From positions 1 through 64,000 of the forward strand of contig DGTQ01000018.1 of NCBI GenBank assembly GCA_002394365.1: a DNA stretch of 64,000 nucleotides, in the 5' to 3' direction. Both the position numbers and the translations under genes were made by a program. Below the pieces are notes generated by a model, which was not told the DNA's origin, ran no database searches, and saw only the letters and a list, made by a program, of their open reading frames with translations. Shown piece by piece: positions 33,697 to 43,222 of the stretch. How positions within the stretch are numbered: position 1 is the stretch's first letter; each line of letters begins with the position of its first letter. The stretch comes from Prevotellaceae bacterium UBA4332. Its GTDB lineage: Bacteria; Bacteroidota; Bacteroidia; Bacteroidales; Bacteroidaceae.

Positions 33697-34167
33697 CTAC
33701 CACAGATAATCGGTGATGGTGCCTCCGAATACGAGGGGAGCATCCCAACCAGCATCCTTCGCCACCTTGCGCACATACTCCTCAGTCTCTGGCGGCATAG
33801 GCAGCCTGCCCCCATGATAGGCATAGTAACGCTTGCGAGTGAGGGCGTCTATCAGCAGGCTCTTTATCTTCTTCTCTATCCTGCCTGGCATTTCATAATA
33901 GATAGCCTCTATGCCAGTGGGCATCTCTATGGGCTCATCTTTCACGAAATGCGGACAGTTCTCCGTCTGCATGCTGGGGTTATTGAGGTTCACGCTGTTA
34001 GTCACCAGTTTTGTCTTGCTTGCATACTCGTTGAGCAGATAGTGCAGGCAATGCTCCCTCAAGGGACATTTTGCAGAGAAGCAGAGCAAGTATGTCTTTG
34101 CATGCTCCCTAAACTTCTCTTCCTTCCATTTATCGTCTATCTTCATTTCTAATTCTTCATTCTTCAT
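33697..34167 (-). CDS. Small Cys-containing protein (DUF6078-like)
   Basis: 156 residues with a CFSAKCPLREHCLHYL motif (about 29-44) and a later Cys-Pro-His, as in DUF6078 proteins of Bacteroidetes; function unknown. The first residues (MKNEELEMK) are read from an aattcttcattc-type intergenic repeat, so translation may really start at Met8 (34146). It is downstream of the VirE-type gene and may be co-transcribed. Confidence 0.6.
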   Translation of the reverse strand: MKNEELEMKIDDKWKEEKFREHAKTYLLCFSAKCPLREHCLHYLLNEYASKTKLVTNSVNLNNPSMQTENCPHFVKDEPIEMPTGIEAIYYEMPGRIEKKIKSLLIDALTRKRYYAYHGGRLPMPPETEEYVRKVAKDAGWDAPLVFGGTITDYLW

Positions 34168-34225
34168 TCCTAATTCCTATAGATTTTCTTTCTTTCTCGC
34201 AAAGCCCTTCACCCCTTGTACTTTG

Positions 34226-36400
34226 TCACCTTGTACTTGAGAGGGGGTTTCTAATTACCTTTACCCAATACACCTGTCCGTTCCTGCGATGCTCCTTATA
34301 GAAGGGGTCTAAGGGGTTGCTCAGGTGCAAACCTATTTTCTCCAGTTCCCTCTTGCCAGGCTTATATGAACTACCATACTCCGCTTTCATCCTGTCCGCT
34401 ATCTCCTTCACGGTCATCCACACTCCGTTCTCGGGATTATCCTCAGGATTGCCTTCTGGGTGCTCAAAGAGTGCCGAGAGCATCTCTCCCTCGTCGCTTA
34501 TGCTCTGAAACTGCCTGTTGTAGCGCATCAGTTCACCTTCCTCCTCCTTGCTCAGGTAGTAAGGCAAACCGAGAGTCTCCACCTCATACTTCAGTTGGGC
34601 ATAGAGTTGTGGGTAGTCTATGGGTGTCTCAAAATCTATGTTGCCCTCCACCTTCACGCACACAAAACGTCTGCTGCCCGTAGGGTCAGTCAGGGGCATC
34701 GGCTTGTTGGTGGTGCCTATGAAGGAAGCATAACGCCTGAAGCTTGCATACGCCTTACCATAGGGAGGGCGAAACTTCAGTTCGGTGGTAGAGACAAGAT
34801 ACTTCAGCACCACCTGTTGCCGACTCGTCACCTTGTCAAACTCGTCGAGGTTTATCAAGGCATGCGCCGTAAGCCCTATGTTAAGAGCCTTGTCGTCCTT
34901 GAAGTCGATGTTGTCATTATAGTAATCCCTCATGTCCCGAGGCAGCAATATCCTGCAAAAGCTCGACTTGCCACAACCCTGTTTGCCTATCAGCAGGGGC
35001 ACCAGAGCATTACCCGTCAGCTGTCCCTTACCCTGCCACATAGCCACCATCGAGCGCATCCATACGTGGAAGAGGTGAGGCCAGTTCTCATAGGAAGTCT
35101 TTATGCGACGTGCAAGCTCATCCACCCTGTCTTTTCCGTCCCATTTTGGCAGACGGTCCAAGAAGTCGCTCATAGGGTCGTAAAGCGGTATGTCGTTAGA
35201 GTTTATGTAGCGCTTTATGTCTTTGTCCCAGCACCTTATGCCCTGCGCCATAGCTTGCATCGTTATCTTGTTTTGCACCTCAACAGTAATATCCTGAAAA
35301 GAGAAGCCCAAACCCGTCCGCTGCCTATATTCCGTCACGCCTCTCATTGCGTTGCGGCGAAATTCGTAGTTGCTGTTTAGGAATATGTCCGTCTTCATCA
35401 TCATCAGCGTCTCCTGTGGTATAGTCTTCAGGGGCTTCTTCACACCCATTCTACTCCGATACCTGCGCTCACCCTCCATGCGGTAAGCATTCTCAAACAC
35501 CTTCCTAACCACATCTTCCTCCTTGCCCAGCTGTCTGCTGTTCAACGCCTGCCTCTGGGCAAAAGCCATGTCGAGACCCGTCTCCTGACAATATTCCGCC
35601 AAACGTGTAAGCACCATGAGCGAGCGCTCCTCGTCGTTCTCCACACCCGTAGTGTCGTCGAGAGCCTTCTCCAGGTTATACTCGTATATCAACCTCATCG
35701 AGTGGTATCTGTTATGCCCAGGCACCAGGTCGTCGCTCTCCTTCTCATTGGTTTTCAGCGGTTTCAGCGCCTGCTCCAGGGGTGTGGCATCAACATAGAA
35801 AGTGTTAGCCTCAGGATTATACACCGCCCCCTCGTCCCAACTCACATAGCACGTCTGGTCCAAACGAGGCTCTATCTTGTCAACAGTCAAACCCAACTGC
35901 GCATTATACGCCAGTCTCGCCTTCTCATACAGATTAAGGTGAAACCTCTCTGTCTCCTCCTTCTCCGCAGGCAGACCGCCACCCTTCAACTCTCCCCTGC
36001 AAACTATCTCTACGCTCCTGCCATCAGCACCCACAAACGCCAACAGCGTATGCGGCATCAGTCCGGCACCCTGGCGCACAGCTACCGCCTCGTCAATGTC
36101 CCTCAGGTTGCTCACCCTCAGCAGCACCAGTCCAGTATAACCCTTACGTATGCGTTCCCCCTTGCGATTCTCCATCACCGAAGCAAAACACACCCTCGCC
36201 AGTTTCCTGTCATCATAACCACTCAGCACAGGCCCACTCTCGCTCCTGCGCTCCATCATACGGATGCCATAGAAATAGCGCATCTCTTCCACACCCTCCT
36301 TCGCCTCACCAGAAGCAATCATCCTGACCACCTCCTGGAGCTCTGCGAGCTTCAGCGTCTCCTTGCCTCTGCTCCACCTTAAAATCGTAATTTTTTCCAT
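34226..36400 (-). CDS. VirE-type primase-helicase (BT4734-like)
   Basis: 724 residues. The N-terminal half (about 1-250) fits the BT4734-like/VirE N-terminal primase-type domain, the middle resembles DUF3874, and the C-terminal half is a VirE AAA ATPase: Walker A GKQGCGKSSF (about 475), Walker B LINLDEFDK, then FIGTTNKPMPLTDPTGSRRF. Proteins of this kind replicate small mobile elements but also stand alone in Bacteroidales chromosomes. No integrase or transposase is nearby. Confidence 0.85.
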   Translation of the reverse strand: MEKITILRWSRGKETLKLAELQEVVRMIASGEAKEGVEEMRYFYGIRMMERRSESGPVLSGYDDRKLARVCFASVMENRKGERIRKGYTGLVLLRVSNLRDIDEAVAVRQGAGLMPHTLLAFVGADGRSVEIVCRGELKGGGLPAEKEETERFHLNLYEKARLAYNAQLGLTVDKIEPRLDQTCYVSWDEGAVYNPEANTFYVDATPLEQALKPLKTNEKESDDLVPGHNRYHSMRLIYEYNLEKALDDTTGVENDEERSLMVLTRLAEYCQETGLDMAFAQRQALNSRQLGKEEDVVRKVFENAYRMEGERRYRSRMGVKKPLKTIPQETLMMMKTDIFLNSNYEFRRNAMRGVTEYRQRTGLGFSFQDITVEVQNKITMQAMAQGIRCWDKDIKRYINSNDIPLYDPMSDFLDRLPKWDGKDRVDELARRIKTSYENWPHLFHVWMRSMVAMWQGKGQLTGNALVPLLIGKQGCGKSSFCRILLPRDMRDYYNDNIDFKDDKALNIGLTAHALINLDEFDKVTSRQQVVLKYLVSTTELKFRPPYGKAYASFRRYASFIGTTNKPMPLTDPTGSRRFVCVKVEGNIDFETPIDYPQLYAQLKYEVETLGLPYYLSKEEEGELMRYNRQFQSISDEGEMLSALFEHPEGNPEDNPENGVWMTVKEIADRMKAEYGSSYKPGKRELEKIGLHLSNPLDPFYKEHRRNGQVYWVKVIRNPLSSTR

Positions 36401-36449
36401 ATTATAATCCCTTTCTTTTTATGTTTTATCAGGTATTCTTTTTATACTA

Positions 36450-36481
36450 CAAAGGTACTAAAAAATTCCCACATGTGCAAA
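36450..36481 (-). promoter_or_regulatory. Promoter for the primase-helicase
   Basis: Minus strand: TTTG at 36481-36478, a 20-base spacer, TACCTTTG at 36457-36450, 50 bases before the ATG. Confidence 0.72.
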
Positions 36482-36647
36482 CTTTTTCAGAGAAAAATCG
36501 CAAAAGACCTTCACACCTTCACCACCTCTGCAACCCACTGAATACCAACACAAAACAGCGTGAAGGACTCCCTCACACTTATCGCAAGTCCTTCACACTA
36601 ACTCGTCCTGAATAAGGTTGATGGCTAAACAGTGGTTTCCAAGCCCT

Positions 36648-36708
36648 GTTTCCCCCAAGGAAACACCTTGTTTCCCTGAAAGAAACACTTTGTTTTCCAC
36701 GAAAAAAC
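36648..36708. repeat. Three palindromes at 22-base spacing
   Basis: Inverted repeats gtttcc/ggaaac (36648-36664), gtttc/gaaac (36670-36686) and gtttt/aaaac (36692-36708) begin exactly 22 bases apart, about two helical turns. An iteron-like binding array for the downstream primase-helicase is possible. Confidence 0.6.
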
Positions 36709-37222
36709 AGAGTGTGTACCGTTGGGAGAAAAAATGTGTCCCACCCATAAACACTCTGTTTCCCATTAGGACCATCTCATTCACCTAAATCTCACATCTC
36801 CCCGCTAAGCACTCACATGTCCTTACTAAGCCTCCACACATCCTTACTAAGCATCCGTCCGCCCTTGCTTAGCACCCGCAACCTTATACTTTATACTTTA
36901 TACTTTATACTCTATACCTTATACTCTATACCCTATACTCTATACCTTTTACCACCGTGAAGGACTCACAACAAGTGTGAAGGAGTCCTTCACACACTAA
37001 CGCGCTATACCTCACCACGTTACAAGCCCTGTGAAGGTGTGAAGGACTTTTCACAACTTTTTTTCAGTAAAATTATATTATTAGCTTCCGAACATCCTTA
37101 ACCTTCCTTACCTCAGCTTTATACTGACGTCCAATTTCTCCATTCAGCTCTTCCACCACAAACATTTCCTCCTGCCATAACATATAGACATCATCAAATA
37201 CACATCCCCCCAATCAATCATA

Positions 37223-37252
37223 GCCCCTGTCATCACACCTGATGGCAGGGGC
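37223..37252 (-). terminator. Hairpin after the Sel1-repeat gene
   Basis: A 12-base stem (gcccctgtcatc with gatggcaggggc, one wobble pair) and a 6-base loop, 94 bases past the Sel1 gene stop. No U tract follows on the minus strand, so termination would be weak or factor-dependent. Confidence 0.4.
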
Positions 37253-37345
37253 CAATTATTTAAACTTTTACTTAGGGTGCCAATTGAGAGAGTATTTTAA
37301 TAGTCACATTTCCTTTTTTTGTATATAGTTAGGCATTTGTATCGC

Positions 37346-39232
37346 CTAATTATTACCAGTTATGGATGATACAATAACATCAGCTATGATGTTACCAGCA
37401 GCTTCACTGATAACTGAACCTTCTTCATCCAAAATTTTATCGAATGCATCAGTTACTATATCTGAAAGGCAGTCTTCTACTTCATCCATAATTTTGTCTT
37501 CGATGATATCCTGTGCTCTTTGCAGATAACCAGTGCTCTCAACACCCTGTGCAATTAGTTCGTCAGCTTTTTGCTTTGCTTCATCATAGCCTAATTTTGC
37601 GGAATATAAATAATAATCTAAGGCTTTCTTTTTATTCCTTTTTATACCCTTACCATACTGATAGTATCTACCAATATGAAAGAAAGCATACAAATTATTC
37701 TGCTCTGCGGCTTCTTGGAAAAGTTCTAATGCTTTGTGAAAATTCTTGGGGAATGATTCTCCATTTTCATGCATAAGACCTAAGTTGACTATTGCCGTGC
37801 TGTCACCCTTCGCCCTTGCTTGGTTATAGTACATTTTAGCCTTATCATAATTTTTGCTTACCCCATGACCAAGACGAAAACAATTCCCTATACTTACCAA
37901 ACTATTAACATCACCCATCTCATTAGCCTTCATGTAATACTCAAATGCTTTAGAATAATCTTGTGCAATTCCCTTGCCATTATAGTACATTACCCCTACA
38001 TTTCTTGTTGCTATAGCGTGCCCCATCTCGCTGGCCTTTTCAAAATACTTAAAAGCCATAATGTAGCTACATGTTACACCAAGTCCTCTCTCGAACATAA
38101 ATCCTACACTATTAGTTGCACGATCGTGCCCCATTTCGCTAGCTTTCATGTAACATTCAAATGCCTTAGAATAATCTTGCTCCACTCCTAGACCATTGTA
38201 GTACATAGTACCAACACTATATACGGCATCGGTATTACCCATTTCGTTGGCTTTCATGTAATATTCTAATGCTTTTGCATAATCTTGGGGTACTCCTTGA
38301 CCATAGTAGTACATATCACCAACATTATATACTGCATCGGCATTACCCATTTCAGAGGCTTTCATGTAATATTCTAATGCTTTTGCATAGTCTTGGGGTA
38401 CTCCTTGACCATAGTAGTACATACCACCAACATTAAATGTCGCATCATTGTCTCCCATCTCGCTAGCTTTCATACCATATTCAAATGCCTTTTTATAGTC
38501 TTGAGTAACTACTACGCCATTAAAGAAAAATCCCGCAACATTATTTGCAGCAATTGCATCTCCCATCTCGCTAGCCTTCATGTAATACTCAAATGCTTTA
38601 GCGTAATCTTGTGGCACTCCTTGTCCTTTGTCATACATAAATCCAACCTGATTTGTTGCGCCAGCATGCCCCATCTCACTGGCTTTCAGAAAGTACTCAA
38701 ATGCTTTGGTATAATCTTGTGGCACACCCTGTCCTATATCGTACATATATCCCACATTAAATGTTGCGCCAGCATGTCCCATCTCACTTGCTTTCAGATA
38801 GTACTCAAATGCTTTAGTATAATCTTGTGGCACACCCTGTCCTATATCGTACATAAGCCCCACATTAAATGTTGCGCCAACATGCCCCATCTCACTGGCT
38901 TTCAGAAAGTACTCAAATGCTTTAGCGTAATCTTGTGGCACTCCTTTGCCATTATAATACATAAATCCAACCTGATTTGTTGCGCTAGCATCTCCCATTT
39001 CGCAAGCTTTAAGAGAAAGTAGGAAATAAGTATAATCATCAATAATATCATCTGCCCACATAACATCAGCTTTTTCATATATTCTTTTTGAATCATTGCC
39101 GATGTATATTTCTATGAGGCTCATAAATTCTTCGGCTGTAATTTCGTCAGTAAAAGAATTGCGACAATTGTCATTGATAGACTTAACATCTACGCCAAAA
39201 ATTTTGGCAGCTTCATCTTTCTTGATATTCAT
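37346..39232 (-). CDS. Sel1-repeat protein
   Basis: 628 residues with no signal peptide. After an N-terminal part (about 1-72) come thirteen 36-residue Sel1-like (TPR-related) repeats to about residue 545, with the core VGxMYYNGxGVPQDYAKAFEYY and KASEMG. Repeats 1-4 are nearly identical at DNA level, a sign of recent unit duplication. The C-terminal 50 residues are acidic and then hydrophobic/small, perhaps a docking helix. Such solenoids bind partner proteins. It ends a five-gene minus-strand run. Confidence 0.85.
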   Translation of the reverse strand: MNIKKDEAAKIFGVDVKSINDNCRNSFTDEITAEEFMSLIEIYIGNDSKRIYEKADVMWADDIIDDYTYFLLSLKACEMGDASATNQVGFMYYNGKGVPQDYAKAFEYFLKASEMGHVGATFNVGLMYDIGQGVPQDYTKAFEYYLKASEMGHAGATFNVGYMYDIGQGVPQDYTKAFEYFLKASEMGHAGATNQVGFMYDKGQGVPQDYAKAFEYYMKASEMGDAIAANNVAGFFFNGVVVTQDYKKAFEYGMKASEMGDNDATFNVGGMYYYGQGVPQDYAKALEYYMKASEMGNADAVYNVGDMYYYGQGVPQDYAKALEYYMKANEMGNTDAVYSVGTMYYNGLGVEQDYSKAFECYMKASEMGHDRATNSVGFMFERGLGVTCSYIMAFKYFEKASEMGHAIATRNVGVMYYNGKGIAQDYSKAFEYYMKANEMGDVNSLVSIGNCFRLGHGVSKNYDKAKMYYNQARAKGDSTAIVNLGLMHENGESFPKNFHKALELFQEAAEQNNLYAFFHIGRYYQYGKGIKRNKKKALDYYLYSAKLGYDEAKQKADELIAQGVESTGYLQRAQDIIEDKIMDEVEDCLSDIVTDAFDKILDEEGSVISEAAGNIIADVIVSSITGNN

Positions 39233-39341
39233 AAATCTTACTTATTGATTGACTGGTTTTGTTTGCTATTTTTCACGAACTTGAGTGCCAAACTATACTC
39301 TTAATGTAAGTTTCACCTAAAAAATGATTGTCAGTTTTATT

Positions 39342-40532
39342 TTAAAATGCGGCTAACCACTTCTTCATCTCGGGGTTATACATCAAATCTCGATTGTCTG
39401 CCCCTTTTGTGATAGTAGCGACGAAACATTCGCTGAGTTTGTTGTCAAAGGCTCCACTGTTTATGCCCTCGCTCTTGACAAGGAGTATTGGGATGTTGTT
39501 CATCAATCCCATGCCGACTTCAAGTTCGTTCCAAGGGGTAGGAAGGTCTATGTCTTTTATACTTTGTTCGTATTGTGTGTCAGGGTGACTGATGCCTTCC
39601 TTAATGCTGATTTGCTTGAAACCAAAGGCTATCATAGCGGAGGAGTTTTGTATACTTTGGCGTATTTTATTGAACTGACCAAATTCTGGATACTCATCTT
39701 TCTGATAATATATAACCTCAAAATGCAATTCGTTTTCCAAATAGGCTTTATAGTCTTTTGTTAGGATTTCATCTTCTTTGCTCATGCAACCAGGCATGCT
39801 GAAAAAGACCGTTTTGCATTCTTGTTTTGTTGAGGGGGTCGTAAACTCTTCCTCATACATAAAGATTCCTTCTTGCGAGAGTTTGCCTTCAAACTCTATC
39901 GGAAGATTGGTAGCATTGCAGAAATTCGCACCATATAGTTTGACTTTCTCAAAATATGCCTTACTTAAATCTGTACCTTTGAAATACGCATTGGTGAAAT
40001 CACATTTTTTAATTTGTGTGTGGTACAAAATTGCATCCAAGAAAATGGCTCCTTGTCCATCTATATTATTAAGCGTAGCGTATGATATATCAGCCATAAA
40101 CATATCAGTTTCTTTCATATTGATGCGTATATCATCTTTTCGTCCCAAATAAAGATTCTGAAGGTTGGTGTTTTGCAAGTCTATCTTACTTAGATTTTTG
40201 GCATAAGCAAGTCCATCTCCAAGAGTTTTTTGCAGAACGCCTGTAGGGATAACTTTCAAAATGGATGATATTACATTTACAGCTTCAATATGCAGGTCTA
40301 TTATAGTATTCGTTAAATAGCGTCGTAAAAGAATTGCTGCAGATAATTGCGATGTTTTATTATCAGAGGATAATTGGGATACTACTATGTCGAATGACTT
40401 GTAATAACCTTCACGTTTCCTAGATGCACTTTGCAAGAAATCTTGTATGTATTTTAGAATTCCATACACAACAGCAGTAACTACACTAAGTATAGCTATT
40501 ATCTGAATAACATCTGACACCTTAAATTCCAT
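39342..40532 (-). CDS. Membrane protein with pentapeptide repeats and TIR-like C-terminus
   Basis: 396 residues: an N-terminal membrane helix (about 8-26), a helical region, pentapeptide repeats (about 117-210, e.g. ADISYATLNNIDGQGAIFLDA), and a C-terminal alpha/beta domain (about 240-396). The last starts with a strand VFFSMPG, has SAMIAFGFKQI and ends with PWNELEVGMGLMNNIPILLV, where Glu and the following helix recall TIR or nucleoside-deoxyribosyltransferase folds. If TIR-like, it could hydrolyse NAD. It lies 73 bases after the macro-like gene. Confidence 0.6.
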   Translation of the reverse strand: MEFKVSDVIQIIAILSVVTAVVYGILKYIQDFLQSASRKREGYYKSFDIVVSQLSSDNKTSQLSAAILLRRYLTNTIIDLHIEAVNVISSILKVIPTGVLQKTLGDGLAYAKNLSKIDLQNTNLQNLYLGRKDDIRINMKETDMFMADISYATLNNIDGQGAIFLDAILYHTQIKKCDFTNAYFKGTDLSKAYFEKVKLYGANFCNATNLPIEFEGKLSQEGIFMYEEEFTTPSTKQECKTVFFSMPGCMSKEDEILTKDYKAYLENELHFEVIYYQKDEYPEFGQFNKIRQSIQNSSAMIAFGFKQISIKEGISHPDTQYEQSIKDIDLPTPWNELEVGMGLMNNIPILLVKSEGINSGAFDNKLSECFVATITKGADNRDLMYNPEMKKWLAAF

Positions 40533-40605
40533 TGTGATTAGTGGTATTTTATTAATTACCTTATACTTTCAACGTTAATATAAATGCTTATGTGTCACTG
40601 TACAT

Positions 40606-41565
40606 TCAATAATAATTGGCACATGTTCTAACATAGTTACTTAACTGACTAAGAGACACACCCCACTTGTTATAATAGTCTGTTTCACGTATAGATATAT
40701 AAAGATTTACTAACGGATTTTTTTCGTCTTTATAGCAAATACGAGCATACTGATTAATCGTTTGTGAAAAAACAACCTGATATGACTGACGCATACCATT
40801 AGTTCCCATCACACCAATCATTGCTCCTGTAAAGTGATTCGTCTTGAGTAGGTATTCAAAAATATTGGGAACTATAATATTAGAACTATTGTCATCGTCA
40901 ACAGTTTCTGCATATGTTATGTCAGAATAATTCACTTTTCGAGAATTTGCTACCAAAATAAGATTACATGGAATTGTCTTAGAATAGTCTTGAGGACAAT
41001 CCTTAGGTGATAATTTTAATCTTATTTCCACGCAAGTTCCGTACTCGAAACCTTTATCTAAGCCATGAGATTCTTTATATTCAGTTAACTGCTGTTGAGC
41101 CTTCTTTGATGGAAGTTCTTCTTCACAAAGATATTTTTCATCCAAATAGTTGAGGACAGCATGAATAACGCCCACTTTCGTACTGATATTCAATAATCCA
41201 GAACGGTCAAATCCCATAATAAATGCAAAATTCTGGAGTTCTGACAAAGGCAATTCATTGAGCAAGATATCCATATTCTCTGGAAAACCATTTCTCAATA
41301 AGGTAACTTTGCGTTTTACAAGGATTGTATTTGACATACGACCTTTCATAATTTTGTATAGCCATTTCAAGTATACACAAGAAGCATAAATCACTCCAAT
41401 AACAGCCATACCCGATACTATTTTCCACCCCAAATCTAAACTGACCAAAGAATTAACCACTCCCCATGCTGCAACGAGGAAACCAATAAAAGCTAATATT
41501 CTTTTTCTTGATTGATAGTATGCTTCTTTTACATACACACGCGTATTATTGCCTATCTTTTTCAT
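40606..41565 (-). CDS. Two-TM protein with macro-like C-terminal domain
   Basis: 319 residues. Two membrane helices (about 21-41 and 46-66), a helical linker, and from about 175 an alpha/beta domain with LILVANSRKV, FTGAMIGVMGTNGMRQSYQVV and LYISIRETDYY, which resembles the TM-macro form of ThsA (DUF6430-like) in Thoeris defence. The match is by eye and partial. Macro domains bind ADP-ribose-type ligands. It stands between a cupin gene (13 bases away) and the TIR-like gene, which fits a signal-producer/sensor pair. Confidence 0.5.
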   Translation of the reverse strand: MKKIGNNTRVYVKEAYYQSRKRILAFIGFLVAAWGVVNSLVSLDLGWKIVSGMAVIGVIYASCVYLKWLYKIMKGRMSNTILVKRKVTLLRNGFPENMDILLNELPLSELQNFAFIMGFDRSGLLNISTKVGVIHAVLNYLDEKYLCEEELPSKKAQQQLTEYKESHGLDKGFEYGTCVEIRLKLSPKDCPQDYSKTIPCNLILVANSRKVNYSDITYAETVDDDNSSNIIVPNIFEYLLKTNHFTGAMIGVMGTNGMRQSYQVVFSQTINQYARICYKDEKNPLVNLYISIRETDYYNKWGVSLSQLSNYVRTCANYY

Positions 41566-41578
41566 AATTAATTCATTT

Positions 41579-42001
41579 TTATTTCATTTTTGCATCCCAA
41601 TCTTCACACCAACTCATTACAGAATTTGTATGGTTGATCAGTTTCTTATCATTTCCTCCTGGAGACTTTACGAATAGCACCTCTGTTCCTGGTTGCGCTT
41701 TGGTAATATACTGCATATTTGGTTCTACAACATACATGTCATCTTTGTTATATTCATATTCTTTCTTTTCTTCAAACAAATATACTTTGACAGCCCCCTC
41801 CCTAACAATATTATATTCATGATTCCATTGATGGTAATGTGCTTTTTCTGCCGTAAACTTTTCGTAATAGCTTATACCTATCTCAAGACCATCCGTATTA
41901 ACAAATTCAAATTCTTCAGGTTTAGATAATTTTCCACATAAGTAGACTCGTTTTTTTTTCGAGAGAATTTTTCTTACTTGTTTTCCGTCAACATTTTTCA
42001 T
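41579..42001 (-). CDS. Small cupin-fold protein
   Basis: 140 residues with a single cupin barrel: YHQWNHEYNIVREGAVKVYLFE (His and Glu as possible metal ligands) and DMYVVEPNMQYITKAQPGTEVLFVKSPGG. The final residues are acidic. Enzymatic or sugar-binding role unknown. It is packed with the macro-like gene and belongs to the same minus-strand run. Confidence 0.72.
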   Translation of the reverse strand: MKNVDGKQVRKILSKKKRVYLCGKLSKPEEFEFVNTDGLEIGISYYEKFTAEKAHYHQWNHEYNIVREGAVKVYLFEEKKEYEYNKDDMYVVEPNMQYITKAQPGTEVLFVKSPGGNDKKLINHTNSVMSWCEDWDAKMK

Positions 42002-42054
42002 TCTATTTTTCTGTTAATTATTTTATATTTCATACACAAACACAATACTAAAAC

Positions 42055-43014
42055 CTATTTCAGCAGTCGATTTCTTATCGCAGTACAATGTTTTTTGCGT
42101 TCTCCATCGAGAGCATAAGCATATTTATCGTAATTCTTATTTTCTCTGGTTACATATTTGAAAAAATCCTTTATGGCTGCTACATTTTGTTTTATCGCTC
42201 TTAGTGGAGGACTGGAGGCTCCTAAGAGACTGCTTTCTGTAAAGATTGCCATAGGATAGATTGTTTGGCGAGCTGTAGCTATATCCTCGTCAAAGGCTGC
42301 TATTTTGTGTCCTGCTTCAACAATATAGTAATTGGATATAATAACACGATTATGCAATTTGGCATAAATTTTACTTCCTTTATCAAAGCCTATGACCTCC
42401 ATCTGGATAGGATATTCTTTTCTTATCTTTTTTCTAACCACCTCCAGTCCCATTGCTATATCATCAAACTTGAGAGGCTGATTGTCTTTGTTGAACATTA
42501 TCGTTATTATATATTTACCTCCATGAAATTGTTTGGGAAGAAGTTGATCAAGAATTACTTCTATGTTTGCAAAGCCATCACCTTCTTCTGGTTCAATTGT
42601 TTCAAAAAGATAACGATCTACTATTATAAGGGAATTGGATGGTAGTTTTTCTACACTATCTAAAACCGCATCCCAGCCTCTTTCCAATTTGTGGTATTTG
42701 TTTGCAACGAAGGCATCATTGATGTCTATGAGAGCTGAGACATCTGGATTGTCGCCACTGACGCACATAACACCATAGTTTTGCTGAATGGCTGAAGCCT
42801 CATCGGGTGTGATAGAGAGAATGTATAGGGAGGACGGATGTTTTAGTACATCTTGAGGAGTGTTCTTTAGCTTCTCTGTCTCTTCTGTTGTTATTATCTG
42901 ATGTTCATATTTCCTTAGTATTTTATACAGGTTAGCATGCTCTGCCACTGGATTGTTTTTCTCTTCTTCTATAATTTTATTATAGATGGTATCTGTTATT
43001 ATAACACTGAACAT
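42055..43014 (-). CDS. Protein of unknown function, first gene of the AT-rich run
   Basis: 319 residues, no signal peptide or membrane helix, not recognised. The central part (about 125-235) reads SLIIVDRYLFE, then NIEVILDQLLP, then LHNRVIISNYYIVEAGHKIAAF. The last resembles a degenerate phospholipase-D-like or MIT-C-type His-Asn-Arg motif, but this is weak. A strong promoter lies 40 bases upstream. It is divergent from argR. Confidence 0.55.
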   Translation of the reverse strand: MFSVIITDTIYNKIIEEEKNNPVAEHANLYKILRKYEHQIITTEETEKLKNTPQDVLKHPSSLYILSITPDEASAIQQNYGVMCVSGDNPDVSALIDINDAFVANKYHKLERGWDAVLDSVEKLPSNSLIIVDRYLFETIEPEEGDGFANIEVILDQLLPKQFHGGKYIITIMFNKDNQPLKFDDIAMGLEVVRKKIRKEYPIQMEVIGFDKGSKIYAKLHNRVIISNYYIVEAGHKIAAFDEDIATARQTIYPMAIFTESSLLGASSPPLRAIKQNVAAIKDFFKYVTRENKNYDKYAYALDGERKKHCTAIRNRLLK

Positions 43015-43053
43015 AAGAATGTAGATTTAAGACGGTTTTAATTATTATCGGTG

Positions 43054-43085
43054 CAAATATACAATTTTTTTTATATACGGACAAA
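43054..43085 (-). promoter_or_regulatory. Promoter for the AT-rich five-gene run
   Basis: Minus strand: TTTG at 43085-43082, a 20-base spacer, TATATTTG at 43061-43054, 40 bases before the first ATG. Confidence 0.75.
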
Positions 43086-43222
43086 TCACGAGGAGAATTT
43101 TCTTCTTTTTTTTGTAAAAATACCCATTATCCGTTATGCGAAAAATCGTGGGCAGGAGCTTTCATTTATTCATTTATGCAGTTTTTTATACAATGGAGTG
43201 CAAAAAACCTGACAGTTTATGC
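43086..43222. other. Core of the spacer between the accessory island and argR
   Basis: The whole gap is 43015-43337, 323 bases with no credible gene. This middle part, between the two divergent promoters, is AT-rich and shows no further motif I recognise. Confidence 0.5.

Larger units (their letters stand above)
36401..37345. other. Large gene-free region upstream of the primase-helicase
   Basis: 945 bases with no credible gene. From left: the primase promoter (36450-36481); ccttcacac/gtgaagga words scattered over 36500-37060; an array of gtttc...gaaac palindromes (36648-36708); cttactaagc words (36816-36860); a ttatactttatactc tract (36884-36950); and a hairpin at 37223-37252. It could contain a replication origin for the element. 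Confidence 0.55.

Noticed and set aside
33522..37345. Complete integrative or transposable element
   Set aside because: No integrase, transposase, relaxase or flanking duplications found; the primase-helicase alone does not define an element.
38393..39022. 209-residue frame opposite the Sel1 gene
   Set aside because: Antisense shadow of the 108-base repeats; the Sel1 reading is clearly the real one.
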